Of a stretch of DNA of 45,026 nucleotides, positions 29,313 to 39,183 are shown piece by piece (position 1 is the first letter of the stretch; each line of letters begins with the position of its first letter). The notes under the pieces were generated by a model. The model saw only the letters and a list, made by a program, of their open reading frames with translations. It had not been told where the DNA came from and did no database searches. The translations under genes were made by a program, and so were the position numbers. Source of the DNA: Candidatus Magasanikbacteria bacterium CG_4_10_14_0_2_um_filter_33_14 (GTDB lineage: Bacteria; Patescibacteriota; Patescibacteriia; Magasanikbacterales; UBA922); assembly GCA_002793035.1 (NCBI GenBank), contig PFPL01000006.1, forward strand, positions 1 to 45,026, given 5' to 3'.

Positions 29313-29747
29313 TTATTTTCTAATATCACCCTTATATAGGCCTACAGAATAAAATTGATTTCGTAAATCTTCATATTCAGAATTACGCCTAACGCGAAAT
29401 ACAAATTCTTTACCTTCATCCAATATAATATGAAACATTTTGGTATCATCAATTATTAATTCTTTTATTTCATTAAAATAAATCTTTTTTCTCATCATAT
29501 TCAAACCATCACCTAAAACAATAAAATCATCCTCAAAAAACACACTATGTCTAATAAAAAATATCAGGATAAATACTAACAAACTAAGAAATAAAAAATC
29601 AAATTTTCTATAATCAAAAATTTTTAATAAATAAGGTTGTGCTATTACAAAAAAAATTATTACCACCAAAACTTTAATAAAGTTCAGTGAATTTAAACTT
29701 AACATTCCTTTATTTTGTTTTGAATCTAGTACAATTCCAAATTTCAT
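29313..29747 (-). CDS. Small membrane protein of unknown function
   Basis: Two TM segments followed by a beta-rich tail; packed between argS and tyrS. Confidence 0.65.
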   Translation of the reverse strand: MKFGIVLDSKQNKGMLSLNSLNFIKVLVVIIFFVIAQPYLLKIFDYRKFDFLFLSLLVFILIFFIRHSVFFEDDFIVLGDGLNMMRKKIYFNEIKELIIDDTKMFHIILDEGKEFVFRVRRNSEYEDLRNQFYSVGLYKGDIRK

Positions 29748-29748
29748 A

Positions 29749-30942
29749 TTATTTCACTTTCACAAAAAATCTTTTACCTTTTTGAATTACATCTTCTGGC
29801 TTGGTATCATAATCAAAAGCTTCAATTTTTTCATCATTTACTTTGACACCACCTTGCTCAATCGCGCGACGAGCATCACTCTTGCCAGTACTAAGTCCTG
29901 ATTCTACCAATACTTCAATAATATTATAACTTGTAGGTTTTAATTCAGCGATTTCATCTGGTCTATCTTTACTTTGGATTACTTTTTCGAAATGAGCTTG
30001 TCCAATCTTAGCAGATTCTTCACCCAAAAATGTTTTAGTAATTTCATAGGCTAACTTGAATTTGGCATCACGAGGATTGGCGCCACCATCCAAATCTTTT
30101 TTCATGCTTTCTATTTCTTCCATAGGAATTCTAGTACAAACTTCGAAACCACTGACAATCATAGTATCAGTCCAATTCATAATCTTACCAAACATATCTT
30201 CTGGTGTATCACTAAACGCAACCATATTCCCCTCACTCTTCCCCATTTTCTTTCCAGTACTATCTGTTAGAAGTTTACCAGTAAGCACAAATTTTTCTTT
30301 ATTTTTCAAATCTTTCATAAGAGTACGTCCAGCAAGCATGTTGAAAGTCTGATCATTGCCACCAATTTCTCCATCAACATCCATGGCTACAGAATCATAA
30401 CCTTGCATTACAGGATACAAAAATTCGTGTAAGTAAATTGGTTTCTCTTCTTTCATGCGTTTATCAAACATGTCACGCTCAAGCATTCTCTGTACAGTAA
30501 AGTGAGATGTAAGATCAAGTACATCTGCAAAATTCATTTTGGAAAACCATTCACCATTGTATCTAACCTCTACAGGATTTTCACCTTCAAAATCCAAAAC
30601 TGCACTAGCTTGTTCTTGGTACATTTTACAATTTTCCAAAACTTGCTCACGAGTAAGCTTGGTTCTAGCAGCACCTTTGTCTGTCGGATCACCAATCATT
30701 CCAGTGTAATCTCCGATAAGCATGATAACTCTGTGACCAAGCTGTTGAAATTCACGAAGTTTAAGCATAGTAATACCATGACCAATATGAAGAGTTGGAG
30801 CGGTAGGATCGTAACCAGTATAAAGAGTAAGTCTTTCACCAGATTTTAATTTTGCTTCCAAAAAATCACGTTTTGGGTAAATATTTTCTACACCACGTGA
30901 TAACAAATTTTGGATTTTTTCTTCATCAATAATTACATTCAT
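29749..30942 (-). CDS. tyrS: Tyrosyl-tRNA synthetase
   Basis: LYTGYDPTAPTLHIGHGITMLKLREFQQLGHRVIMLIGDYTGMIGDPT; GKKMGKSEGNMVAF; C-terminal S4 domain. Confidence 0.94.
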   Translation of the reverse strand: MNVIIDEEKIQNLLSRGVENIYPKRDFLEAKLKSGERLTLYTGYDPTAPTLHIGHGITMLKLREFQQLGHRVIMLIGDYTGMIGDPTDKGAARTKLTREQVLENCKMYQEQASAVLDFEGENPVEVRYNGEWFSKMNFADVLDLTSHFTVQRMLERDMFDKRMKEEKPIYLHEFLYPVMQGYDSVAMDVDGEIGGNDQTFNMLAGRTLMKDLKNKEKFVLTGKLLTDSTGKKMGKSEGNMVAFSDTPEDMFGKIMNWTDTMIVSGFEVCTRIPMEEIESMKKDLDGGANPRDAKFKLAYEITKTFLGEESAKIGQAHFEKVIQSKDRPDEIAELKPTSYNIIEVLVESGLSTGKSDARRAIEQGGVKVNDEKIEAFDYDTKPEDVIQKGKRFFVKVK

Positions 30943-30960
30943 ATATTTATTTCTAAAAAT

Positions 30961-33684
30961 TTAAATTGCTTGAAATTGTTTATTTAACTTCTCCAATTTT
31001 TCTTTTGATTCAATCAACTTATTTGTTTCTTGTTCAATAATACTTGCTGGAGCACTACTTACAAACCCTGGATTATTTAGTTTACCTTCCAATCCTGAAA
31101 TATACTTAGTCAATTGTTCTATTTCTTTTCCTAGTTTTTCTTTTTCTTTGGCAAAGTCAACCACGCCCGCAAGTTCAACAAAAATTTCTAAGCCACTTTC
31201 TACAAAAGAAACGGACTGATCAGGTTTTGCAATCTTTTCTTCGATATGCAAATTTTCTAATCTAGCCAATTTACTAATTATTGCAGAATTTTGTGACAAC
31301 AAATCTTTTTTGTCTCCTGCTGAAATGGTGACGTTCAATTTTTTGACTGGATCAATTTTATAATCACCTTTTACAGATCGAATACCAACTATCACATTTT
31401 GAATAATTTCAAAATCTTTTATTTCTAAATTTTGTTCAGTACTTAAAGGAAATTTTTCTACCATCAAAATATTTTCTTTACCATAAAATTCTTGCCAAAT
31501 CGCTTCGGTCACAAATGGCATAAATGGATGCCAAAGCTTGAGCACAGTGTTCAAAGCATAATTCAATATTTCTGATTTACTTCCTTCAATCTTAGCAATC
31601 TCTAGATACCAATCAGCCAAATCATTCCAAGTGAAATCTCGAAGTTTTTCACCAGCGTAAGACAAATTCATGCTATCCAAATTGTTTACAACCACATTAC
31701 TTACTTCATTCAATTTTTGCAAAATCCATTTGTCTGACAAAGTTTTAGATTCTGGCAAACCTGTATCTTTCAGTAATTTCTTTTCTTCAGCCTCTACTGT
31801 CATCTCGATGAAACGCGCCATATTCCAAAGCTTGTTGGCAAAATTTCTAAATCCACCAATTTTTTCTTCTGACAATTTCATATCATTGCCTGGAGTATTG
31901 CCAAGCAAAAGTGAAAGACGTGTCGCGTCAGTACCATATTTATCTATCATGTCGAGTGGATTGATAATATTTCCTAGACTTTTACTCATCTTACGACCTT
32001 GTTCATCACGTACTAGACCATGCAAGTAAACAGTTTCAAAAGGAACTTGACCAAGAGTATAAGTAGTCATGAGTATCATGCGAGCCACCCAGAAAAACAA
32101 AATATCATAACCAGTCTCCATCACTGAAGTCGGATGAAAATTTTTCAAATCTTGTGAATCCAAATTTGGATAACCAAGAGTTGAGAATGTCCAAAGACCA
32201 GATGAAAACCAAGTATCTAAAGTATCTGGATCTTGTGTCCAACCTTCACCTTCTGGAGAATTTACATCAACAAAAATTTCCTCATTCCCCATTCCACTTT
32301 CCTCGTTACTCTTCTTATACCAAACAGGAATCTGATGTCCATACCAAATTTGGCGACTGATACACCAATCACGAAGATTATCTATCCAATTGAAATAAAC
32401 TTTGTCGAATCTTTCTGGCACGATTTTTATTTGTCCGGTAGTTACGACTTTTTGCATTAGTTCTTTGAGTGAATATTCTTCACCATTTTTAACACCAGTC
32501 AATTGTAAACCAGCAAAAAAGTTTGCATCATCTATTTGAAATTTTTTATTTACATCAATAAACCATTGTGTCTTTGGCAAAGGTTCTACAACATCTTTGA
32601 ATCTGTCTGAGGTACCAACATTTTGCATGATGTCTTCTTCTTTTTCGAGCAGACCTGTCGCACGTAAATAATTTACAAATTTTTCACGAGCTTCTTCTAC
32701 ACCTAAACCTACATACTCACTACCAGCTTTGTCAGTCATTTTTCCATCTTCACCAATAACTTGAATCAGACCAATATCATTGCCAAGTGCTTTTTGTTTC
32801 AAATACATTTCAAAATCCACAGGACTGTGAGCTGGTGTTACACCAAGAGCTCCTGTACCAAAACTTTCGTCAACATGATCGTCGCCAATAATTTTTATTT
32901 TTAAAATATGACCTTTTTGTCCAACGTCTTGTACTTCGAATTCTTGACCTATATATTTTTGGTATTTTCCTGTGGAATTCACAGCTACAGCAGTATCGCC
33001 AAGCTTGGTTTCCGGACGTGTAGTCGCGATAGTAATAGGAAAATCTTTACTATATTTGAAATAATACATTTTGGCAGGACGCTCAATATGAACAAGTTCA
33101 TCATCACTACAAGTAGACTGACCCTTTACAGACCAGTTGATAACACGATAACCACGATAGATAAGACCATCATCATACATTTTTTTGAAAACAGTTTTGA
33201 CAGCCAGATTTCTCTTTTCATCAAGAGTGAAAGCTTCTCTACTCCAGTCCAAACTAGAACCCATTTTTTTGGATTGATTAACAATAGTGTCGTGAGATTC
33301 TTGAGCAAACTGATTTACACGCTTAAGAAATTTTTCTCTACCTAATTCTTCTTTTGGTTTTTTGAATTCTCCTGATTCAATCAGCATCTTTTCAACTTTG
33401 GATTCAGTGGCCACCGCTGCATGGTCTGTACCAGGCACCCAGAGTGTCTTGTCGCCTTTCATACGATGAAAACGAATCATAACGTCTTCTATTGCGAGCA
33501 TCGCAGCATGCCCCATGTGAAGTGTTCCTGTGACGTTTGGTGGAGGTAAAATTATGGTAAAAGGTTTTGCATCTTTGTCAGTTACGCCTTTTTCAATACA
33601 AACATCAGGATTAAAAAATCCACTATCTTCCCAAGACTTATAAATATCATCTTCGTATTTTTTTGGTTCGTAAGCTTTGTCCAT
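30961..33684 (-). CDS. valS: Valyl-tRNA synthetase
   Basis: ILPPPNVTGTLHMGHAAMLAIEDVMIRFHRMKGDKTLWVPGTDHAAVATESKVEK; DWCISRQIWYGHQIPVWY; GRKMSKSLGNIINPLDMIDKYGTDATRLSLL. Confidence 0.96.
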   Translation of the reverse strand: MDKAYEPKKYEDDIYKSWEDSGFFNPDVCIEKGVTDKDAKPFTIILPPPNVTGTLHMGHAAMLAIEDVMIRFHRMKGDKTLWVPGTDHAAVATESKVEKMLIESGEFKKPKEELGREKFLKRVNQFAQESHDTIVNQSKKMGSSLDWSREAFTLDEKRNLAVKTVFKKMYDDGLIYRGYRVINWSVKGQSTCSDDELVHIERPAKMYYFKYSKDFPITIATTRPETKLGDTAVAVNSTGKYQKYIGQEFEVQDVGQKGHILKIKIIGDDHVDESFGTGALGVTPAHSPVDFEMYLKQKALGNDIGLIQVIGEDGKMTDKAGSEYVGLGVEEAREKFVNYLRATGLLEKEEDIMQNVGTSDRFKDVVEPLPKTQWFIDVNKKFQIDDANFFAGLQLTGVKNGEEYSLKELMQKVVTTGQIKIVPERFDKVYFNWIDNLRDWCISRQIWYGHQIPVWYKKSNEESGMGNEEIFVDVNSPEGEGWTQDPDTLDTWFSSGLWTFSTLGYPNLDSQDLKNFHPTSVMETGYDILFFWVARMILMTTYTLGQVPFETVYLHGLVRDEQGRKMSKSLGNIINPLDMIDKYGTDATRLSLLLGNTPGNDMKLSEEKIGGFRNFANKLWNMARFIEMTVEAEEKKLLKDTGLPESKTLSDKWILQKLNEVSNVVVNNLDSMNLSYAGEKLRDFTWNDLADWYLEIAKIEGSKSEILNYALNTVLKLWHPFMPFVTEAIWQEFYGKENILMVEKFPLSTEQNLEIKDFEIIQNVIVGIRSVKGDYKIDPVKKLNVTISAGDKKDLLSQNSAIISKLARLENLHIEEKIAKPDQSVSFVESGLEIFVELAGVVDFAKEKEKLGKEIEQLTKYISGLEGKLNNPGFVSSAPASIIEQETNKLIESKEKLEKLNKQFQAI

Positions 33685-33686
33685 AC

Positions 33687-33850
33687 ATTTAGTTCAGAGT
33701 TCTTAATTCTCAGTTCATAGATGACTTTAAAATTTATAGCCACTATTTTATGAGACAATTATTGTTAAATTGTTAAATTGTTAAATTGTTACTTTTCTAA
33801 AAACCATTTAACAATTTGACAATTTAGCCATTTACACAGGTAATTTAACT
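33687..33850. repeat. Composite repeat, copy 1
   Basis: TTTAGTTCAGAGTTCTTAATTCTCAGTTCATAG, then TTGTTAAATTGTTAAATTGTTAAATTGTTAC...AACCATTTAACAATTTGACAATTTAGCC. Confidence 0.65.
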
Positions 33851-33970
33851 AAATACCCCATTTAAAACATACAAACTTCATAAAGTATATTACTATAATT
33901 AACCAGAAATTGCAAGAAAATGCCTTAAATTAGCCAAATAGTCAAAAAAAACACGAAATATTGGGCTCTA

Positions 33971-33999
33971 TTGACATATTTTAGTATTTAGTATATAAT
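33971..33999 (+). promoter_or_regulatory. Perfect-consensus sigma70 promoter
   Basis: TTGACA (33971-33976), 17-nt spacer, TATAAT (33994-33999). Confidence 0.88.
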
Positions 34000-34080
34000 T
34001 GCTTATTCTCCTTTTTTGCACCAAAAAGGATGCTACCACTAGGTTTTTAGCTTGTAGATACTTAGTTGTAACAAAAATTA

Positions 34081-35222
34081 TGGCCCTCGGTAAAATAGAA
34101 CAATTCACAAAAGCGCTAGAAGACAAAAAAAACATTCTAATTACTTTCAAAAAACATTTTGATGGTGATGCGATAGGAAGCTCTCTTGCGCTCAAACTCT
34201 TTTTGGAGCAACTAAATAAACGTGTAGATATAGTATGTGCTGATTTTGTTTTGCCTACTCAATACGAATTCCTCAAACATTCCCAAAAAATAAGTCCCCG
34301 ATTTGATGGATTAAACAACTTCATCATCAATGTTGATATTGAAAAAACTGGTATTTCTGAACTTAGTTATGATACAAAAGATAACAACTTGAGAATTTTT
34401 ATAACTCCAAAAAATGGTTATCTCAATCGAGAAGATATCAAGACTAGTCAAAGTGACTTCAAATACGATTTGATTATAACAATTGATACTCCTGATTTAG
34501 CCTCTCTTGGTGAAATATACACTGACCACGAAAATTTCTTCTATAGCAAACCTATTATAAATATTGACCATCAATCAAACAACGAACATTATGGCCAAAT
34601 AAATATTATAGACTTGCCTGCTAGTACTAGTGCCGAAATCATTTTTGATCTCTTACAAAAAAGTCAAGGGGAATTACTAAATAGACATATTGCACAATCT
34701 CTTTTGACAGGTATTGTAGCCGGTACTAATAGTTTCAAAAAAAATAAAGTTCGTCCACAAACTTTGCAAGTAGCTAGTAAGCTAGTAGATCTAGGAGCAG
34801 ACAGAGCTTTTGTTATCAAGAATCTTTATCAAACAAAGTCTATTGCTACTTTCAAAATCTGGGGATCAGTACTCAGCAACTTGAAAGAAGACAAAGAAAA
34901 CAATCTTGTTTGGTCCACTATTACTCGTGATGATTTTGTCAGAAGTGGCGCAAAAAAAGAAGACTTGAATAATATTATTGATGAACTCATTACCACTTCC
35001 CCATCAGCTCAATTTGTTTTACTTCTTCATGAAGATACAGATGATAGAGACAAAATATCTGGTACACTCAGAATCCTCCCGCAACATCATGCCACAGAAA
35101 TAATGAAAAAATATTCAGCAGAGGGTGACGAAAATGAAACTAAGTTTGAAATTAGTGGCAAGAGTTTAAATGAAGTAGAAGAAGAAATAGTGAAACATAT
35201 CAAACAAGAAATTGCTAAATAA
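34081..35222 (+). CDS. DHH-family phosphoesterase-like protein with altered motifs
   Basis: KNILITFKKHFDGDAIGSSLALKLFL, IITIDTPDLASLG, INIDHQSNNEHYGQINIIDLPASTSAEIIFDLL. Start set at 34081 ATG, downstream of the promoter. Confidence 0.85.
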
Positions 35223-35224
35223 AA

Positions 35225-35254
35225 AAACAGACTTGAAGTAAGTCTGTTTTTTGT
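35225..35254. terminator. Bidirectional intrinsic terminator between convergent genes
   Basis: AAAAAACAGACTTGAAGTAAGTCTGTTTTTT. Confidence 0.85.
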
Positions 35255-35287
35255 TTAAAAAAACTTATTTTTAAAAATAATAAATTA

Positions 35288-36865
35288 CTAAATTAAAGCA
35301 TGTCCTTTCATTTCCTCAGGCTTATCTATCCCCAAAACTTTAAGGATTGTTGGAGCAACATCTCCCAACACACCAGACTTTGGTAACAAACTAAGATCTT
35401 GATCAGGTGAATCACCTACTCTACCAGCAACACCAAACAAACTTTCTTTAATAATAAAAAATGGTACATTATTGGTACTGCCATTTTTTTCAGTACTTTC
35501 CGTCTGAATGTTCAAAAAGCTTTCAGCATTACCATGGTCTGATGTTATAAAAAGTACTCCATCTTCAGCCAAAACATAATCAGCAATTTTTCCAATATTT
35601 TTATCAATAATTTCACAAGCTTTTATAGTAGCAGTAAGATCTCCCGTGATAGAAATAGATTCTGCTGAAGCAAAATTAGCCAAGATAAAATCATATTTTT
35701 CTGATTTTATAGCTTTGATTACTTCTGAAGAAACTTTACCAACACTCATTTCAGGAACATCTTTATAATTTTCTACCTTTTGAGATGGAATCATCTTCCA
35801 CTCATCGTTATTAAATCTTTCATCGTACATACCATTGAAAAAAGAAGTAACACATGGATACTTTTCTGTCTCAGCAATACGAATTTGTGACAATTCATTT
35901 TTACTCAAAATTTCTGATAAAGAATTATGAATATATGAACGTAAAAAAGCAACAGCGACAGGTATCTCTTTTTCATAATTAGTCATAGTTACAAAAAAAA
36001 GATTTCTCAAATACTTCCTATCAAAAGGGGCAAAGGCTGGTAACACAAAAGCTTTAGTCAATTGACGACAAAGACTTGCTCCAAAATTTGTAAAAATCAC
36101 AGCATCATTGTCGTTTATAATTTTTGTACCTTTTTTTTGTCCAATAATAGTTGGGACAAATTCTGTGTCATACACTTTTCTTTTATAGGAATCAGTTATA
36201 GCGTCAAAAGTAGTTTCAAAGTTATAATTACTTTGACCATTTACCATAGCTTCATACGCATGTTTTGTTCTATCCCAATGACGACTATTATCAAGAGCAT
36301 AATAACGACCCGATATTGTAACTATTTTCCCCAAGCCAATCTCTGACATTCTCGCTTCTATATTTTGCAAATGGACTTTACCACTATTGTATATGTCATC
36401 TTCACCATCCAAAATAGCATGTACAAAAACTTCTTTTATCCCTTTATCTTTAATAAGATTTAACAAAGCAAAAAAATGTTCATCATTGGCATTGTGAAAC
36501 TGATTACCAAAAAGACTAATAATATGCAAAGCAGAATTATTTTCTATAGCATGTTCACAAGCTGAGACGAAAGCTTTGTTTTCAAAAAAACTACCATCTT
36601 CTATAGCTTGATTTATTCTTGGTAATATTTTTTTGTAAATTCTACCAGCTCCCAAATTCAAATGTCCTATCCTAGAATTACTTACTTCAAAATCAAGCAG
36701 ACCTACATCTGGACCAGAAGCACCCAAACTCATCACAGGATATTGACTAGCGAACTTATCTAAATTGGGAGTATGAGCTTTCGTAATAGCATTACCTTGA
36801 GTATCTGGAGCTAGACCCCATCCACTAAGTGTAAGCAATACTGCTGGTTTTGGACGATTTATCAT
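35288..36865 (-). CDS. Degenerate iPGM-like protein (predicted pseudoenzyme)
   Basis: Homologous end to end with the adjacent iPGM (NSRIGHLNLGAGR, TSDHGNAES, DVAPTILKVLGIDKPEEMKGHALI), but many catalytic residues are substituted (see findings). Confidence 0.88.
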   Translation of the reverse strand: MINRPKPAVLLTLSGWGLAPDTQGNAITKAHTPNLDKFASQYPVMSLGASGPDVGLLDFEVSNSRIGHLNLGAGRIYKKILPRINQAIEDGSFFENKAFVSACEHAIENNSALHIISLFGNQFHNANDEHFFALLNLIKDKGIKEVFVHAILDGEDDIYNSGKVHLQNIEARMSEIGLGKIVTISGRYYALDNSRHWDRTKHAYEAMVNGQSNYNFETTFDAITDSYKRKVYDTEFVPTIIGQKKGTKIINDNDAVIFTNFGASLCRQLTKAFVLPAFAPFDRKYLRNLFFVTMTNYEKEIPVAVAFLRSYIHNSLSEILSKNELSQIRIAETEKYPCVTSFFNGMYDERFNNDEWKMIPSQKVENYKDVPEMSVGKVSSEVIKAIKSEKYDFILANFASAESISITGDLTATIKACEIIDKNIGKIADYVLAEDGVLFITSDHGNAESFLNIQTESTEKNGSTNNVPFFIIKESLFGVAGRVGDSPDQDLSLLPKSGVLGDVAPTILKVLGIDKPEEMKGHALI

Positions 36866-36879
36866 AATAATTTTTATGT

Positions 36880-37458
36880 TTATTTTACTTCCTCCCAAAT
36901 GAAATAAGTGGTTTTATCTTCTTGTACTTCTTGATATCCTTCTTGTTTGAATTGATTATCTGTTAAAAAAACTTCAAACATGTGATTTATATATTGTGAT
37001 TGTAAACCTGGATAACTTGGCGACTTCTTCAACTGTTTTTGTGTTTCTTTTTCTTGTAAATCAATAGAACCATCAATACCGAGTTCTTCTTGTAAACCAC
37101 GTTTCATGACAGAAATAGGATCTTCACCTGGGACCATTTTTTCTGAGACTGATTGAGGTAAATAATCACGGACTCTTTCTCGACCATCTTTAAAAATTTG
37201 TTTCAATTCTTTCAATTTAAATAATTTACCTTCTGGAGAACTATAAAATACATGTGCTTTGGACCCCTCAACAGTTCTTAAAAGTTCTCCATTTTCATTT
37301 ACAAGCAATACACTTTCTCCAGCATCTATTTCTTTTTGAAGATGAGCCAAAGTCTTGGCTTCACCTTGTCCAAACTTACTAGTATCAATACCAGCAGATT
37401 CCAATTGCATTTTCAATGATTCCAATCTTCTTTCAAAATTTTCTATTTCTTGATACAT
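36880..37458 (-). CDS. Nudix-like protein
   Basis: EDPISVMKRGLQEELGI resembles a Nudix box with substitutions; N-terminal coiled-coil-like segment. Confidence 0.65.
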   Translation of the reverse strand: MYQEIENFERRLESLKMQLESAGIDTSKFGQGEAKTLAHLQKEIDAGESVLLVNENGELLRTVEGSKAHVFYSSPEGKLFKLKELKQIFKDGRERVRDYLPQSVSEKMVPGEDPISVMKRGLQEELGIDGSIDLQEKETQKQLKKSPSYPGLQSQYINHMFEVFLTDNQFKQEGYQEVQEDKTTYFIWEEVK

Positions 37459-37467
37459 AAATAATTT

Positions 37468-39051
37468 CTAAATTAAAGCCTTTCCAGTCATTTCTTCTGG
37501 TTTGTCAATATTTAATACTTTCAAAATTGTTGGTGCCACATCTGCCAATCTCCCTATCTTCAACTTTTGTTTTTTATCATTACTAATCAAAATAAAGGGA
37601 ACAGGATTAGTCGTATGAGAAGTCATAATTTCCCCTGTCTTTTCATCAAACATCTTTTCAGCATTACCATGATCAGCCGTAATAAACAATTTGCCATTAC
37701 GAAACAATACATAATCTACCAGTTTTTTGACCTGTCCGTCAAGTATAGACACCGCAACTTTGGCCGCCTCAAAATTTCCAGTATGACCTACCATATCAGC
37801 ATTTGGGAAATTGATAGTCACAAAATTATAAGTATCTTTTTTCAAATAATCCAAAACAATATCAGTAATTTCTTGCGCATGCATTTCTGGTTTGTCAGCA
37901 TAAGAATAATGTGCTCCTGATTTTACCATTTGTCTTTTTTCACCATTGATAGGTTCAGAAAAACCACCATTGATAAAATAAGTAACATGAGCGTACTTCT
38001 CTGTTTCAGAAATATAAAGTTGATCATAATTTTCACCAATAGCTTTGGCTAAACAATTTTTGAAATCAGGGCTTGGAAAAGCAGTAAAAATACCCGGCAA
38101 ATCTGGTCCAAAATCTGTCATCGCTACAAAACGAATATCTTTGGGAATTTTTTTTCTTTTGAAAGCTCCTGGATTCATTTTTTGAAAATCTTTTTGCACA
38201 AAAGATTTGGTAATTTGACGAGATCTATCACTCCTGGCATTGAAAAAGAAAACGACGTCATTATCTTCTATAGTTGCAATAGGTTTACCACCTTTTTTTA
38301 TTACCGTTGGCAGAATATATTCATCTGTTTCATCTCTATTGTAAGCTTGAGAGATAGCTTCTTCAGCGCTCTCAGCAGAAAGTCCAACACCTAAAACCAT
38401 AGCATTGTAAGCTTGTTCAGTCCTACTCCACATCTTATTTCTATCCATTCCATAAAATCTCCCCATGATAGTAGCAATTTCTTCCCCATTTTTCATATTT
38501 TTACGCAAAAGACGCAAAAAATTTACAGCACCATGTGTCGAAGAATCACGACCATCAGTAAACAAATGAAGAAAAACTTTTTTCTGTCCTTGCTTACGCA
38601 AATATTCAAGCAAAGCATAAATATGAGCAGGATTGGAATGAGCACTCTGTCCATCAGTCAAAAGTCCCATAAGATGTACAGCGCTTTTATATTTTTTAGC
38701 ATGAAAAAGAGCATGACGAAAAGAATCATTTTTGAAAAATGTTCCATCTTTTATAGCCGTGGAAATACGCACCAAATCTTGCTCCACTACTCTACCAGCA
38801 CCAATATTCAAGTGTCCTGCTTCAGAGTTACCTTCTTGATTGGGGAAAAGCCCAACATCTTTACCACAAGCTTTTATTTCAGTACTAGAATATTTTTTAA
38901 TATAAGAAAAAATATTTGGTGCAGTATCTGGCGTGATAGCATTGCCAGTATTTTTTGGATCAGCCAAACCAAAACCATCGAGAATCATGAAGACGACGGG
39001 TTTACTATCTTTGATGTTATCATTTTTTTGTGAGTCTATTTTTTTTAACAT
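37468..39051 (-). CDS. gpmI: 2,3-bisphosphoglycerate-independent phosphoglycerate mutase
   Basis: MILDGFG, EGNSEAGHLNIGAGR, LFTDGRDSSTHG, GRFYGMDRNKMWSR, NARSDRSRQ, NADMVGHTG, ITADHGNAE, SHTTNPVPF. Confidence 0.96.
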   Translation of the reverse strand: MLKKIDSQKNDNIKDSKPVVFMILDGFGLADPKNTGNAITPDTAPNIFSYIKKYSSTEIKACGKDVGLFPNQEGNSEAGHLNIGAGRVVEQDLVRISTAIKDGTFFKNDSFRHALFHAKKYKSAVHLMGLLTDGQSAHSNPAHIYALLEYLRKQGQKKVFLHLFTDGRDSSTHGAVNFLRLLRKNMKNGEEIATIMGRFYGMDRNKMWSRTEQAYNAMVLGVGLSAESAEEAISQAYNRDETDEYILPTVIKKGGKPIATIEDNDVVFFFNARSDRSRQITKSFVQKDFQKMNPGAFKRKKIPKDIRFVAMTDFGPDLPGIFTAFPSPDFKNCLAKAIGENYDQLYISETEKYAHVTYFINGGFSEPINGEKRQMVKSGAHYSYADKPEMHAQEITDIVLDYLKKDTYNFVTINFPNADMVGHTGNFEAAKVAVSILDGQVKKLVDYVLFRNGKLFITADHGNAEKMFDEKTGEIMTSHTTNPVPFILISNDKKQKLKIGRLADVAPTILKVLNIDKPEEMTGKALI

Positions 39052-39054
39052 GTT

Positions 39055-39183
39055 TTTTATTGTTAAATTGATAAATGGTTAAATGGTTTGCAATACAACA
39101 ACTTAGCAATTTAACCATCTTACCTCCTCAAAAAAATTTAACTATTTTATAACTATGAACATTGAACTAAGAACTCCGAACTA
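39055..39183. repeat. Composite repeat, copy 2 (inverted relative to copy 1)
   Basis: Reverse strand AATAGTTCGGAGTTCTTAGTTCAATGTTCATAGTT...ATGGTTAAATTGCTAAGTTGTTG...AACCATTTAACCATTTATCAATTTAACAA, collinear with 33687-33850. Confidence 0.65.
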
